Counted from the stretch's first letter, positions 1 to 9,727 are shown. The stretch: DNA of 61,709 nucleotides from an uncultured Lacinutrix sp. (GCF_947500325.1 NZ_CANMRQ010000021.1:1-61709), one strand, 5' to 3'. Program-made: numbers and translations. Notes: generated from the letters alone by a model not told the origin.

Positions 1-3000
1 ACAACCGATCCAAACCCACAAGACCCAATAGCAGTAGACGATACCGCAACGGCAATGGTTGGTATGGCAGAGACGATCGATATTTTAGGCAACGACGATT
101 ACTTACCAGACAACACCGGCACAGCAGGCAGTGATGTTTACATAACCGATGCCGGTTCAGGATCAGGAGTAGGCATTATTAGTTTTGATGAGAACACAGG
201 CGAATTAATATACACAGCAGCAGCTAGCGAACAAGGTATGCTGGTTACAGTAGATTACACGGTATGTAATGATCCAAGTGGCGATAACACCTATAATCCA
301 GATGGCAGTTTAGCAAGTGATCCAAGTGGAGACGATGTTTGTGATACGGCTACAGTAGAAATTACAGTGGCTATGGGACCAGATGCAGACATGGATGGTA
401 TTCCAGATGCCGTAGATCAAGATGATGATAACGATGGTATCTTAGATGTTGCAGAAGGTCCAGGTGATCCAAGTGGGGATGATGATAACGATGGTGTACC
501 AAATTACTTAGATGACGATCCAGCCGACCCAATGGTAGGAGATGTAAATGGCATGGTAGAACCAGCATATGATACAGATGGCGATGGTGTTAGTAACCAT
601 TTAGACCTAGATGCTGATAATGACGGTATTTACGATACAGTAGAGACAGGAGGAACAGATGCCGATAACAATGGTATAGCCGATGGCACACCAGATCCAG
701 TAACAGGAATCCCAAGTAGTGCAGGCACAGGTGTAGGAATGCCAACAGATACTGATGGTAACGTCGGAGAGAACTTGCCAGATTTCTTAGATGCAGATAG
801 TGATGACGATGGTTGTAGTGATGCTAATGAATATTATGGAGATAATACAGCCGATGGCGGCGATGGCGGACAATACGGAACAGACCCAGCAGCAGTAAAT
901 GCAAATGGTACTGTAGTAGCAGCAAGTTACCCAGCAACAGGCGGCGATAGTGATGCTAACGGCACAGCCGATTATCTAGAAGTAGGACCAGATCCAGACG
1001 CAGATGGTATAGCAAATACCTGTGATCCAGATGATGATAACGATGGTAACCCAGATACAACCGATCCAAACCCACAAGACCCAATAGCAGTAGACGATAC
1101 CGCAACGGCAATGGTTGGTATGGCAGAGACGATCGATATTTTAGGCAACGACGATTACTTACCAGACAATACTGGCACAGCAGGCAGTGATGTTTACATA
1201 ACCGATGCCGGTTCAGGATCAGGAGTAGGCGTTATTAGTTTCGATGAGAACACTGGCGAATTAATATACACAGCAGCAGCTAGTGAACAAGGTATGCTGG
1301 TTACAGTAGATTACACGGTATGTAATGATCCAAGTGGCGATAACACCTATAATCCAGATGGCAGTTTAGCAAGTGATCCAAGTGGAGACGATGTTTGTGA
1401 TACGGCTACAGTAGAAATTACAGTGGCTATGGGACCAGATGCAGACATGGATGGTATTCCAGATGCCGTAGATCAAGATGATGATAACGATGGTATTTTA
1501 GATGTAGCCGAAGGTCCAGGTGATCCAAGTGGGGATGATGATAACGATGGTGTACCAAATTACTTAGATGACGATCCAGCAGACCCAATGGTAGGCGATG
1601 TAAATGGTATGGTAGAGCCAGCATATGATACAGATGGCGATGGTGTTAGTAACCATTTAGATTTAGATGCCGACAATGATGGTATTTACGATACGATAGA
1701 GACAGGAGGAACAGATTTAGATGGTGATGGTATAGCAGATGGAGCAATAAATCCAGTAACTGGTATTCCTACATCAGCAGGCACAGGTGTCTCTAGTCCA
1801 ACAGATACAGATGGTAACGTAGGAGAGAACCTTCCAGATTTCTTAGATACAGATAGTGATGATGATGGTTGTAGTGATGCCAATGAAGCCTTTGGAGATA
1901 ACACAGCCGATGGCGGCGATGGCGGACAATATGGTGTTGATCCAGCAGTAGTAGATACAGATGGAACAGTATCAGCAGCAACTTATACTAATGCGGCAGG
2001 ATTAGCCGATAGTGATGCCAATGGCACAGCCGATTACCTAGAAGTTGGACCAGATCCAGACACAGATGGTATAGCAAATACTTGCGATCCAGATGATGAC
2101 AATGATGGTAATCCAGATACAACCGATCCAAACCCACAAGACCCAATAGCAGTAGACGATACCGCAACGGCAATGGTTGGTATGGCAGAGACGATTGATA
2201 TTTTAGGCAACGACGATTACTTACCAGACAATACTGGCACAGCAGGCAGTGATGTTTACATTACTGATGCAGGTTCAGGATCAGGAGTAGGCGTTATTAG
2301 TTTCGATGAGAACACTGGCGAATTAATATACACAGCAGCAGCTAGTGAACAAGGTATGATGGTTACAGTGGATTACACGGTATGTAACGATTTAACGGGA
2401 GATGGACCAAGTCCAGATGATATCTGTGATACGGCTACTGTAACGATAACTGTAGCTATGGGACCAGACCAAGATATGGATGGCATTCCAGATGCCGTAG
2501 ATCAAGATGATGATAACGATGGTATCTTAGATGTTGCAGAAGGACCAGGTGACCCAAGTGGGGATGATGATAACGATGGTGTACCAAATTACTTAGATGA
2601 TGATCCAGCCGACCCAATGGTAGGCGATGTAAATGGTATGGTAGAGCCAGCATATGATACAGATGGCGATGGTGTTAGTAACCATTTAGACTTAGATGCA
2701 GATAATGATGGTATCTATGATACAGTAGAGACAGGAGGGACCGATGCCAATAATGATGGTATAGCCGATGGACCAGTAAATAATACAACAGGAATACCAG
2801 TAACAGCAGGTGCAGGAGTTGGAATGCCAGTTGATACTGATGGTAACATAGGAGAGAACCTTCCAGATTTCTTAGATACAGATAGTGATGATGATGGCTG
2901 TTCAGATGCTAATGAGGCATATGAAGATTCAAATGCTGATGGAGGTGATGGTGGATCTTATGGCACAGGAGAACCTCAATTAGCAGTAAATCCTAATGGA

Positions 3001-3126
3001 ACAGTTATAGGAGCTAGTTATGATACAGGCGCAAATCCTAATGTTGTAACAACTGGATTAGATACTGATGGGGATGGTTTAACTAATGGATGTGATGATG
3101 ATGATGATGGAGATGGTGATCCAGAT
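1..3126 (+). repeat. Three long tandem repeats in the adhesin gene
   Basis: Units start at 1, 1057 and 2119 at the recurring sequence encoding TTDPNPQDPIAVDD. The periods are 1056, 1062 and about 1008 bp. The first two units are nearly identical at DNA level over most of their length, and the third is more divergent in its last third. The array probably extends upstream of the window, since base 1 falls exactly in the repeat junction. The codon choice looks more GC-rich than that of the short repeats that follow. Near-identity at DNA level makes the region prone to recombination and to assembly collapse. Confidence 0.9.
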
Positions 3127-6100
3127 ACAACTGATCCAGATCCTTTAGACCCATGTGTTTTTGATTCTAATAATCAAGATATAACAATGACAGCTACATC
3201 TTTTGATGATGCAGATTGTGATGGAGACGGCGTTACAAATGGTGACGAGTTATCTCCACCGGATGGAGAGACTCCTACAAATCCTTTGGATCCATGTGAT
3301 TATGTAATTGCAGATCAAGATTTAAGTATAGTAACTGTAATTTATAATACACTAGATTGTGATAATGATGGTCTTACAAATGGAGAAGAAAATACAGGAG
3401 TAGATGATCCTAGTACAACAGCAAATCCAAACGGAAGTACAACAAATCCATTAGATCCAGATACAGATGGTGATGGTGTAACTGATGGAGATGAAGCTAA
3501 TGATGGTACAGATCCAAATGATCCTTGTTCGTTGGAAATATTAAGCCAGTCATTACCTGCAGATATGATATGGAATGATTTAGATTGTGATAACGATGGT
3601 CTTACAAATGGAGAAGAAGTAATAGGAATAGATGATCCAAATACGCCAGCAGATCCAAATGGGAATACAACAGATCCGTTAGACTCTGATACAGATGGAG
3701 ATGGCGTAACAGATGGTCAAGAAGCTATTGATGGTACAGATCCAAATGATAATTGTAGTTTAATAGTTGCTAATCAAACAGAAACACCAGATGCATCTTA
3801 TGAAAGTGCAGATTGTGATAATGATGGTTTAACAAATAATGAAGAGACAACAGGAATTGATGATCCTAGTACTCCAAACGATCCAAATGGAAATATAACA
3901 GATCCACAAGATCCAGATACAGATGGTGATGGTGTTAGTGATGGAGATGAAGCTAATGACGGTACAGATCCAAATGATCCTTGCTCTTTTGATATTGGAA
4001 GTCAAACATTAACTACAGATAATACTTGGAATGATTTAGACTGTGATAATGATGGATTAAATAATGAAGAAGAAGTAACTGGAATAGATGATCCAGATAC
4101 ACCATTAGATCCAAATGGAAACATAACAGATCCACAAGATCCGGATACAGATGGAGATGGTGTTAATGATGGAGATGAAGCTAATGATGGTACAGATCCG
4201 AATGATCCATGTGATTTTGTAGTAGCAAGTCAAACACTTCCAGTAGATACTAATTGGAATGATTTAGACTGTGATAACGATGGTCTTACAAATGGCGAAG
4301 AACTTACAGGAGTAGATGATCCAAATACGTCTGCAGATCCAAATGGAAATACAACAGATCCTTTTGATCCGGATACAGATGGTGATGGTGTTACAGATGG
4401 AAATGAAGCTAATGATGGTACAGATCCAAATGATCCATGTGATTTTGTAGTAGCAAGTCAAACTGCTCCAGCTGATGTATTATGGAATGATTTAGATTGT
4501 GATAATGATGGTCTTACCAATGGGGAAGAAAATACAGGAGTAGATGATCCAAATACGCCAGCAGATCCAAATGGAAATATGACAGATCCACAAAACCCAG
4601 ATACTGATGGTGATGGTGTTATCGATGGAGATGAAGCGATAGATGGGACAGATCCAAATGATCCATGTAGTTTAATATTAGCAAGTCAAACATTACCAGT
4701 AGGAGGTGATTGGAATGATGCAGATTGTGATAATGATGGACTAACAAATGGAGAAGAAGTTACAGGTGTTGATGATCCAAGTACACCAAACGATCCAAAT
4801 GGAAATACAACAGATCCGTTAGATCCAGATACAGATGGAGACGGGATTAGTGATGGAGATGAAGCTAATGATGGCACAGATCCAAATGACCCTTGTTCTT
4901 TTGATATAGGAAGTCAAACATTAACACCTGATAATTCTTGGAATGATTTAGATTGTGATAATGATGGATTAAATAATGAAGAAGAAGTAACAGGAATAGA
5001 TGATCCAGACACGCCTATTGATCCAAATGGAAATACAACAGATCCATTAGATCCAGATACAGATGGAGATGGAGTGATAGATGGAGATGAAGCTAATGAT
5101 GGCACAGATCCAAATGACCCTTGTGATTTTGTCGAGATGAGTATGACATTACCAGTTGATACAGGTTGGAATACCGCAGATTGTGATGGTGATGGTGTTA
5201 CTAATGGACAAGAAGTTATAGATATGACTGATCCACAAGATACATGTGATTATAATGTAGCTAATCAAGATATTACAACTGTTAATTCAGAATGGGAAGC
5301 TGAAGATTGTGATGGCGATGGTGTTTCAAATGAACAAGAAACAGATGATAATACAGATCCACAAGATTCTTGTAGTTTCAATCCAAATAGCCAAGATGGT
5401 TCTATGACAACTAGCGCATATGATATGCTAGATTGTGATGGTGATGGTGTAACTAATGGAGATGAAACAGCAGATGGAACAGATCCTTTAGATCCATGTA
5501 GTTATGAGATGTTAAGTCAGGATGTAACGATTGTAACACCAGAATGGGAAGCTTTAGATTGTGATGGCGATGGTGTAATTAATGGAACAGAATTAGATGA
5601 TGGAACAGATCCTCAAGATTCTTGTGATTTTACTGCAACTAGTCAAACAGAACCAGTTTCTGGAGCCTTTGGAGCCTTAGATTGTGATGGCGATGGTGTT
5701 ACAAATGATCAAGAAACGAATGATGGTACAGATCCAACAGACTCATGTAGTTTTGAGGTTGCAAGTCAGACATTACCTCCTTCAGATGAATGGAATGATG
5801 CCGATTGTGATGGTGATAGTGTTTCTAATGAACAGGAAGTTGATGATGAAACGGACCCAACAGATGGATGTGATTTTGATTTTAATAGTCAAGATATAGT
5901 AGACGTTTCAGATGAATGGTTATTATTAAACTGTGATGGTGATGCATTTAACAATGGAGAAGAACCAGGAGACGAAAATAATAATGGGATTCCTGATTAT
6001 ATTGAAATAAATAATGGAGATCCTAATGCTCCAGATGGTCTTGAAATATTTGATATCATGACTCCAAATGGAGATGGCTCTAATGATGTATTTGTTATAC

Positions 6101-6342
6101 GAGGTATAGAACAGTATCCAAATAATACATTGAGAATTTATAACCGATGGGGTATAGTTGTTTATGATGTTGAAGGTTATGGTCAGGATGCTAACTATTT
6201 CAAAGGCGTTTCAGAGGGTCGTGTAACAATTAAGAAAGAAGAGAAATTACCAGTAGGGACATATTACTATGTATTAGACTATGTCAACAGTTCGGGCGAA
6301 AATGTTTCTAAAGCAGGACCATTATATATTAACAGAAGATAA
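1..6342 (+). CDS. Giant repetitive surface adhesin with type B T9SS sorting domain (5' truncated)
   Basis: The frame is open from base 1, so the gene begins upstream of the window and the ATG at 55 is internal. The visible 2,114 residues run in order: three long repeats (about 352, 354 and 336 residues) combining Asp-rich DxDxDG calcium-binding loops of thrombospondin type 3 kind with a beta-sandwich-like segment containing AVDDTATAMVG; eight exact 76-residue repeats; six 41-42-residue repeats of the DCDGDGVTNGxE type; and from about residue 2015 a C-terminal domain with TPNGDGSNDVF and IYNRWG, the signature of gliding-motility-associated/type B T9SS sorting domains. It is probably exported by the T9SS and held on the surface, like SprB of gliding flavobacteria. 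The following PorP/SprF and OmpA genes fit that role. The ligand is unknown. Confidence 0.9.
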   Translation, partial: TTDPNPQDPIAVDDTATAMVGMAETIDILGNDDYLPDNTGTAGSDVYITDAGSGSGVGIISFDENTGELIYTAAASEQGMLVTVDYTVCNDPSGDNTYNPDGSLASDPSGDDVCDTATVEITVAMGPDADMDGIPDAVDQDDDNDGILDVAEGPGDPSGDDDNDGVPNYLDDDPADPMVGDVNGMVEPAYDTDGDGVSNHLDLDADNDGIYDTVETGGTDADNNGIADGTPDPVTGIPSSAGTGVGMPTDTDGNVGENLPDFLDADSDDDGCSDANEYYGDNTADGGDGGQYGTDPAAVNANGTVVAASYPATGGDSDANGTADYLEVGPDPDADGIANTCDPDDDNDGNPDTTDPNPQDPIAVDDTATAMVGMAETIDILGNDDYLPDNTGTAGSDVYITDAGSGSGVGVISFDENTGELIYTAAASEQGMLVTVDYTVCNDPSGDNTYNPDGSLASDPSGDDVCDTATVEITVAMGPDADMDGIPDAVDQDDDNDGILDVAEGPGDPSGDDDNDGVPNYLDDDPADPMVGDVNGMVEPAYDTDGDGVSNHLDLDADNDGIYDTIETGGTDLDGDGIADGAINPVTGIPTSAGTGVSSPTDTDGNVGENLPDFLDTDSDDDGCSDANEAFGDNTADGGDGGQYGVDPAVVDTDGTVSAATYTNAAGLADSDANGTADYLEVGPDPDTDGIANTCDPDDDNDGNPDTTDPNPQDPIAVDDTATAMVGMAETIDILGNDDYLPDNTGTAGSDVYITDAGSGSGVGVISFDENTGELIYTAAASEQGMMVTVDYTVCNDLTGDGPSPDDICDTATVTITVAMGPDQDMDGIPDAVDQDDDNDGILDVAEGPGDPSGDDDNDGVPNYLDDDPADPMVGDVNGMVEPAYDTDGDGVSNHLDLDADNDGIYDTVETGGTDANNDGIADGPVNNTTGIPVTAGAGVGMPVDTDGNIGENLPDFLDTDSDDDGCSDANEAYEDSNADGGDGGSYGTGEPQLAVNPNGTVIGASYDTGANPNVVTTGLDTDGDGLTNGCDDDDDGDGDPDTTDPDPLDPCVFDSNNQDITMTATSFDDADCDGDGVTNGDELSPPDGETPTNPLDPCDYVIADQDLSIVTVIYNTLDCDNDGLTNGEENTGVDDPSTTANPNGSTTNPLDPDTDGDGVTDGDEANDGTDPNDPCSLEILSQSLPADMIWNDLDCDNDGLTNGEEVIGIDDPNTPADPNGNTTDPLDSDTDGDGVTDGQEAIDGTDPNDNCSLIVANQTETPDASYESADCDNDGLTNNEETTGIDDPSTPNDPNGNITDPQDPDTDGDGVSDGDEANDGTDPNDPCSFDIGSQTLTTDNTWNDLDCDNDGLNNEEEVTGIDDPDTPLDPNGNITDPQDPDTDGDGVNDGDEANDGTDPNDPCDFVVASQTLPVDTNWNDLDCDNDGLTNGEELTGVDDPNTSADPNGNTTDPFDPDTDGDGVTDGNEANDGTDPNDPCDFVVASQTAPADVLWNDLDCDNDGLTNGEENTGVDDPNTPADPNGNMTDPQNPDTDGDGVIDGDEAIDGTDPNDPCSLILASQTLPVGGDWNDADCDNDGLTNGEEVTGVDDPSTPNDPNGNTTDPLDPDTDGDGISDGDEANDGTDPNDPCSFDIGSQTLTPDNSWNDLDCDNDGLNNEEEVTGIDDPDTPIDPNGNTTDPLDPDTDGDGVIDGDEANDGTDPNDPCDFVEMSMTLPVDTGWNTADCDGDGVTNGQEVIDMTDPQDTCDYNVANQDITTVNSEWEAEDCDGDGVSNEQETDDNTDPQDSCSFNPNSQDGSMTTSAYDMLDCDGDGVTNGDETADGTDPLDPCSYEMLSQDVTIVTPEWEALDCDGDGVINGTELDDGTDPQDSCDFTATSQTEPVSGAFGALDCDGDGVTNDQETNDGTDPTDSCSFEVASQTLPPSDEWNDADCDGDSVSNEQEVDDETDPTDGCDFDFNSQDIVDVSDEWLLLNCDGDAFNNGEEPGDENNNGIPDYIEINNGDPNAPDGLEIFDIMTPNGDGSNDVFVIRGIEQYPNNTLRIYNRWGIVVYDVEGYGQDANYFKGVSEGRVTIKKEEKLPVGTYYYVLDYVNSSGENVSKAGPLYINRR
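3355..5178 (+). repeat. Eight 228-bp (76-residue) tandem repeats in the adhesin gene
   Basis: Each unit begins with DCDNDGLTNGEE or a close variant, and contains TGVDDPxTPxDPNG, then DPDTDGDGVxDGDEAND and GTDPNDPC. Eight units fill 3355-5178 with no insertion or deletion (8 x 228 bp). Two conserved Cys per unit could form disulfides, and the Asp-rich loops probably bind calcium. Confidence 0.9.
5179..5928 (+). repeat. Six 123-126-bp (41-42-residue) tandem repeats in the adhesin gene
   Basis: Units start at 5179, 5305, 5431, 5557, 5680 and 5803 with DCDGDGVTN-type loops, TDPxDxC and SQ motifs. They look like half of the preceding 76-residue unit with the central DPDTDGDG loop removed. A seventh degenerate unit (NCDGDAFNNGEE) leads into the sorting domain. 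Confidence 0.85.
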
Positions 6343-6356
6343 ATCATAATTAAATA

Positions 6357-6382
6357 CCTAACGGAATAAACCTTCCGTTAGG
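6357..6382 (+). terminator. Hairpin between adhesin and PorP/SprF gene
   Basis: A perfect 10-bp inverted repeat (CCTAACGGAA / TTCCGTTAGG) with a 6-nt loop is followed by TTTA only. It lies in the 56-bp gap between the two genes. The weak T tract suggests partial termination or an mRNA-stabilising hairpin rather than a full stop. Confidence 0.55.
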
Positions 6383-6398
6383 TTTAATATTCAAACTT

Positions 6399-7343
6399 AT
6401 GGAAAACAAATTCTTAACAATTCTAACCATAACGATATTGGCTTTTTGTACAACATTTAGTTATGGTCAACAGGACGCACAATACACTCAGTATATGTAT
6501 AATACCCTTAGTATAAATCCAGCATATGCAGGTTCAAGGGATGTTTTAAGTTTTGTAGGGTTATATCGTACACAATGGGTTGGCTTAGATGGTGCTCCAG
6601 ATACATTTACTGCATCTTTACACTCGCCCGTTGGAGAAAAAGTAGGATTAGGATTAAATGTAACTCATGATAAGATTTTTATTACTCAAGAAACATATAT
6701 AGACCTAGATTTTAGTTATACACTAAACCTTTCAGAAGAAAGAAAGTTAGCTCTTGGGTTAAAAGGAGGCGGACATTTTCTAAATATTGATACTAATAGG
6801 TTAAATACAGGGGCTTTTAATCCAGGTGACGCAGAAGCTGAGATTAATGTAGATAATAAGTTTTCACCTCAATTTGGGGTTGGTATATATTATTATACAA
6901 AACAATGGTACTTAGGTTTAAGTGTACCTAATATGTTAGAAACAAAACATTTTGATTTAAACGCAGCAAATAATAATTCATTTGCTACGGCCAAAGAACG
7001 AGTTAATATTTATTTAATGGCTGGTAAGACATTTGATTTAAATAGTGATCTTAAACTTAAACCTGCTGGATTATTAAAAGCTGTTGATGGTTCTCCTCTT
7101 CAAGTGGATTTATCTGCTAGTTTATTGATAAAGAAAAAACTAACCTTAGGATTAGCTTATAGGTGGAGTGCTGCATTAAGTGGATTGGTTGGCTTTCAAC
7201 TTTCAGATTCATTAATGCTTGGTTTTGCATACGATAGAGAAACAACAGAGTTAAAGCAATATAACGATGGTTCTTATGAGTTTTTTCTACGCTATGAATT
7301 ATTCAAAAGAAATAATCGTATGATTTCACCAAGATTTTTCTAA
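6399..7343 (+). CDS. PorP/SprF family T9SS outer-membrane protein
   Basis: The product has 314 residues with a cleavable signal peptide ending around TTFSYGQ, followed by the QQDAQYTQYMYNTLSINPAYAGSRD segment typical of PorP/SprF proteins and an amphipathic beta-barrel pattern ending in a C-terminal aromatic residue. In Flavobacterium johnsoniae, SprF is encoded just downstream of the adhesin gene sprB and is needed for its surface localisation. The same order here (adhesin, then this gene 56 bp later) suggests a dedicated partner for the upstream adhesin. Such proteins occur in many paralogs, so assignment to this adhesin rests on position. Confidence 0.9.
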   Translation: MENKFLTILTITILAFCTTFSYGQQDAQYTQYMYNTLSINPAYAGSRDVLSFVGLYRTQWVGLDGAPDTFTASLHSPVGEKVGLGLNVTHDKIFITQETYIDLDFSYTLNLSEERKLALGLKGGGHFLNIDTNRLNTGAFNPGDAEAEINVDNKFSPQFGVGIYYYTKQWYLGLSVPNMLETKHFDLNAANNNSFATAKERVNIYLMAGKTFDLNSDLKLKPAGLLKAVDGSPLQVDLSASLLIKKKLTLGLAYRWSAALSGLVGFQLSDSLMLGFAYDRETTELKQYNDGSYEFFLRYELFKRNNRMISPRFF

Positions 7344-7366
7344 CCAAACAAAAAATTACTTAAGAT

Positions 7367-9328
7367 ATGAGACAATATATACATATTATAATAGCTTTAG
7401 TTCTCGTAAGTAGTTCACAATTGTGGGCACAAGAGAATACTGTCGAAAAAGGAAATAAAGAGTTTGAAGAATTTGCATATATCGATGCTAGAGAAGCTTA
7501 TTTAAAAGTCGCTGAAGATGGTTACCAGTCTGAAGATTTGTTAAAACGATTAGCAGATTCGTATTACTATACAGCGGATTATACTCAAGCAGCTAAATGG
7601 TATGGTGTTTTATATGATAGAGGAAACAAAGAAGCAGATTATTTGTATAAATATGCTTTGTCTTTGAAAAGTGATAAATCATATGTAGCATCAGATCAAA
7701 TAATGGAAGAGTTTATAGATATAAAAGGGCAAGATTATAGAGCAAAGTTGTTTTTTAATGAGCGTAATTATTTAGAAGAAATTGAAGAACAGTCAGGTAG
7801 GTTTGAGTTGTCTAACATAGGATTTAATTCTACACTTTCAGATTTTGCACCAGCGTTTTATCAAGGCCGATTAGTTTTTGCATCAAATAGAAGTAAACGA
7901 TCAGCAAGAAAAATGATTCATAATTGGAATGAACAACCATTTTTAGATATTTATGGCGTGCCAGTAGGCGATGATACCAGAGGTAAAGGTGTAGAAGTGT
8001 TTGATAAAACAATCAATTCAAAATACCATGAGTCAACAGCTGTTTTTACAAAAGATGGCTTAACCATGTATTTTACAAGAAATAATTATACCAAAGAAGA
8101 TTATAAAGAAGATTCTGAAGGTACTAATAGACTCAAATTATATAGAGCAAAACGAACAGAAGATTTTGGAGATTGGGAGGTAGAAGAATTACCATTTAAT
8201 AATGATGAATATTCTGTAGCTCATCCTACGCTTAGTAAAGATGAAAAAACTTTGTATTTCGCAAGTGATATGCCTGGAGGAAAAGGGCTTTCAGATTTAT
8301 ATAAAATTCCTGTTCAAGGTGATGGTTTTGGAACTGTAGAAAGTTTAGGAGATGGTATTAATACCGAAGGAAGAGAAACATTTCCTTTTGTAAGTGAAGA
8401 TGATAAAATATATTTTGCTTCAGATGGCCATATAGGATTAGGCGGATTAGATGTTTTTGTTGCAGAAATTACTGGCTCGAATAAATTTGGGGAAGTCTTT
8501 AATCTTGGAAGACCAATTAATAGTCCACAAGATGATTTTACATTTATAATTAAAAAAAATGGTTTAGGGTATTTTGCTTCAAATAGATCTGGTGGCGTTG
8601 GAGATGATGATATATATAGCTTTAAAAGTATAAGACCATTAATTACAAGTAGAGTCTGTGTACAAAAAATGGAAGGTGTTGTTAGAGATGAAAGAAGTGA
8701 TGACCCAATAGCAGATGCTAAAGTGTTTTTATTAAATTCTGATGGTAAAGTTATAGATGAAAAAGTATCTAATTATGATGGCTCATTTATATTTAAAGGT
8801 TTAACCTGCAGTACACAGTATGCTGTACGTTCACAAAAAAGAAGTTATTCAACAGCAGAGAAGCCATTTGCAACTGGTAATACACGAGGTACAGTAGAAC
8901 GCACTTTATTTATGAAAACAGGTAATGATTTAGGCAAAACTCTAGCAGAACCTGGTTCAGATTTGGTTACAATATTAGGATTAAATATTATTTATTTTGA
9001 TTTAGATAAAGATTATATAAGAGCAGATGCAGCTAACGAATTAAGAAAAGTAATAGCTGTAATGAAATTATATCCAGAAATGAAAATAGATGTACGCTCG
9101 CATACAGATAGTAGATCGCCGGACGACTATAATATGGATTTATCTAATCGTAGAGCAAAATCAACAATAGATTTTATTGTTAGAAACGGAGGTATAGATA
9201 GTTCTAGATTACAAGGAAGAGGTTATGGAGAAACGAAGCTTGTAAATCGCTGTAGTAATGGTGTTAAATGCAGTGAAGTAGAACATGAATTAAATAGAAG
9301 AAGTGAATTTATAATAGTTGCTAATTAA
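7367..9328 (+). CDS. PorE-like OmpA family protein (TPR, beta-propeller, CNA-B/CRD, OmpA domain)
   Basis: The product has 653 residues. An N-terminal signal peptide (to about SSQLWAQ) is followed by TPR-like helices (about 25-130), WD40/PD40-type propeller blades with repeated LYFASD and IYFASDG motifs (about 150-430), a carboxypeptidase-regulatory-like fold (about 440-520, VCVQKMEGVVRD) and a C-terminal OmpA peptidoglycan-binding domain (about 545-653, IIYFDLDKDYIR and SNRRAKS). This is the domain order of PorE, which anchors the T9SS to peptidoglycan. The gene starts 23 bp after the PorP/SprF gene and is probably co-transcribed with it. It is more likely an adhesin-cluster paralog than the core PorE. 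Confidence 0.85.
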   Translation: MRQYIHIIIALVLVSSSQLWAQENTVEKGNKEFEEFAYIDAREAYLKVAEDGYQSEDLLKRLADSYYYTADYTQAAKWYGVLYDRGNKEADYLYKYALSLKSDKSYVASDQIMEEFIDIKGQDYRAKLFFNERNYLEEIEEQSGRFELSNIGFNSTLSDFAPAFYQGRLVFASNRSKRSARKMIHNWNEQPFLDIYGVPVGDDTRGKGVEVFDKTINSKYHESTAVFTKDGLTMYFTRNNYTKEDYKEDSEGTNRLKLYRAKRTEDFGDWEVEELPFNNDEYSVAHPTLSKDEKTLYFASDMPGGKGLSDLYKIPVQGDGFGTVESLGDGINTEGRETFPFVSEDDKIYFASDGHIGLGGLDVFVAEITGSNKFGEVFNLGRPINSPQDDFTFIIKKNGLGYFASNRSGGVGDDDIYSFKSIRPLITSRVCVQKMEGVVRDERSDDPIADAKVFLLNSDGKVIDEKVSNYDGSFIFKGLTCSTQYAVRSQKRSYSTAEKPFATGNTRGTVERTLFMKTGNDLGKTLAEPGSDLVTILGLNIIYFDLDKDYIRADAANELRKVIAVMKLYPEMKIDVRSHTDSRSPDDYNMDLSNRRAKSTIDFIVRNGGIDSSRLQGRGYGETKLVNRCSNGVKCSEVEHELNRRSEFIIVAN

Positions 9329-9379
9329 TTATAAGTGGATTTAAATTAAGAAGTTGTTGTTTGTGACTTCTAGCAACTA

Positions 9380-9410
9380 AAAAGTGTTCTTTTTTTTAAG
9401 GAACACTTTT
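9380..9410 (+). terminator. Terminator after the OmpA-family gene
   Basis: A 10-bp inverted repeat AAAAGTGTTC / GAACACTTTT encloses a T-rich loop, 50 bp after the stop codon. It closes the adhesin-PorP-OmpA operon before the small-RNA array. Confidence 0.7.
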
Positions 9411-9427
9411 ATAAAATAAAGCTGTAG

Positions 9428-9476
9428 ATAAGTAAGGTGTTTTTAAAGTTAAATATTATTGAATAACCTTACTTAT
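9428..9476. repeat. 11-bp inverted repeat at the head of the small-RNA array
   Basis: ATAAGTAAGGT (9428-9438) and its exact reverse complement ACCTTACTTAT (9466-9476) are separated by 27 bp. The right arm is the first CCTTACTT element of the array, so the left arm is an extra, inverted copy of that element and may be a further binding site. Confidence 0.6.
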
Positions 9477-9523
9477 TGTACGGAAGTTTACACTGTAATT
9501 AACATGTATTATTAGTAATTTTG
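9467..9523 (+). promoter_or_regulatory. Array promoter module 1
   Basis: CCTTACTTATTGTA at 9467-9480 is followed by TAATTTTG at 9516-9523, which matches the Bacteroidota -7 element TAnnTTTG. The distance from the first C to the T of the -7 box is 49 bp, the same as in modules 3, 4 and 5. The upstream element sits too far out to be a -33 box and is placed like an activator site. Confidence 0.6.
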
Positions 9524-9529
9524 ACTCAA

Positions 9530-9657
9530 GTTACAATAAGTAGTTATTTAAAGTATTCAAAATATTGTTACTTCCTAATATGAGTTTCGGGTAGAGTTAT
9601 AATTATTAGACTGTGTAACATTTAAAAAGCGTCCTAAATTTTAGGACGCTTTTTTTT
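9530..9657 (+). ncRNA. Candidate small RNA, array unit 1
   Basis: The start is inferred from the -7 box; the end is the T tract. The unit contains the 55-nt core at 9566-9620, which begins TGTTAC and ends GTAACA (complementary), with an inner pair CTAATA/TATTAG. A Rho-independent terminator follows (AGCGTCCTA 9628-9636 pairing with TAGGACGCT 9642-9650, then seven T). The core is identical, 55 of 55 bases, in units 3 and 4, while the flanks differ. There is no convincing ORF. It could belong to a known flavobacterial RNA family such as Flavo-1, which I cannot test here. Confidence 0.65.
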
Positions 9658-9665
9658 ATTACTCA

Positions 9666-9721
9666 CCTTACTTTTTGTAAGGTAAAACTGTCTTAGTTAT
9701 AAACTATTTTTTTTAACTTTA
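9666..9721 (+). promoter_or_regulatory. Array promoter module 2
   Basis: CCTTACTTTTTGTAAGG (9666-9682) is a full inverted repeat (CCTTAC/GTAAGG). It is followed 48 bp from its first base by TAACTTTA (9714-9721), a weaker -7 box. This is the only module whose spacing is not 49 bp. Confidence 0.5.
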
Positions 9722-9727
9722 ATACAA

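Noticed and set aside
55-57. ATG as start of the adhesin gene
   Set aside because: The frame is open and coding from base 1 with the same repeat sequence as at 1057 and 2119, so the true start is upstream of the window.
371-5105. Several minus-strand ORFs of 60-72 codons across the adhesin gene
   Set aside because: They are frame shadows of the Asp-rich repeats, recur with the repeat period, are His/Leu- or Ser/Pro-rich, and lack any independent signal.
9580-9594. Five-codon ORF (MSFG plus stop) inside each 55-nt core
   Set aside because: It is conserved only because the cores are identical. Too short to support as a gene without translation data.
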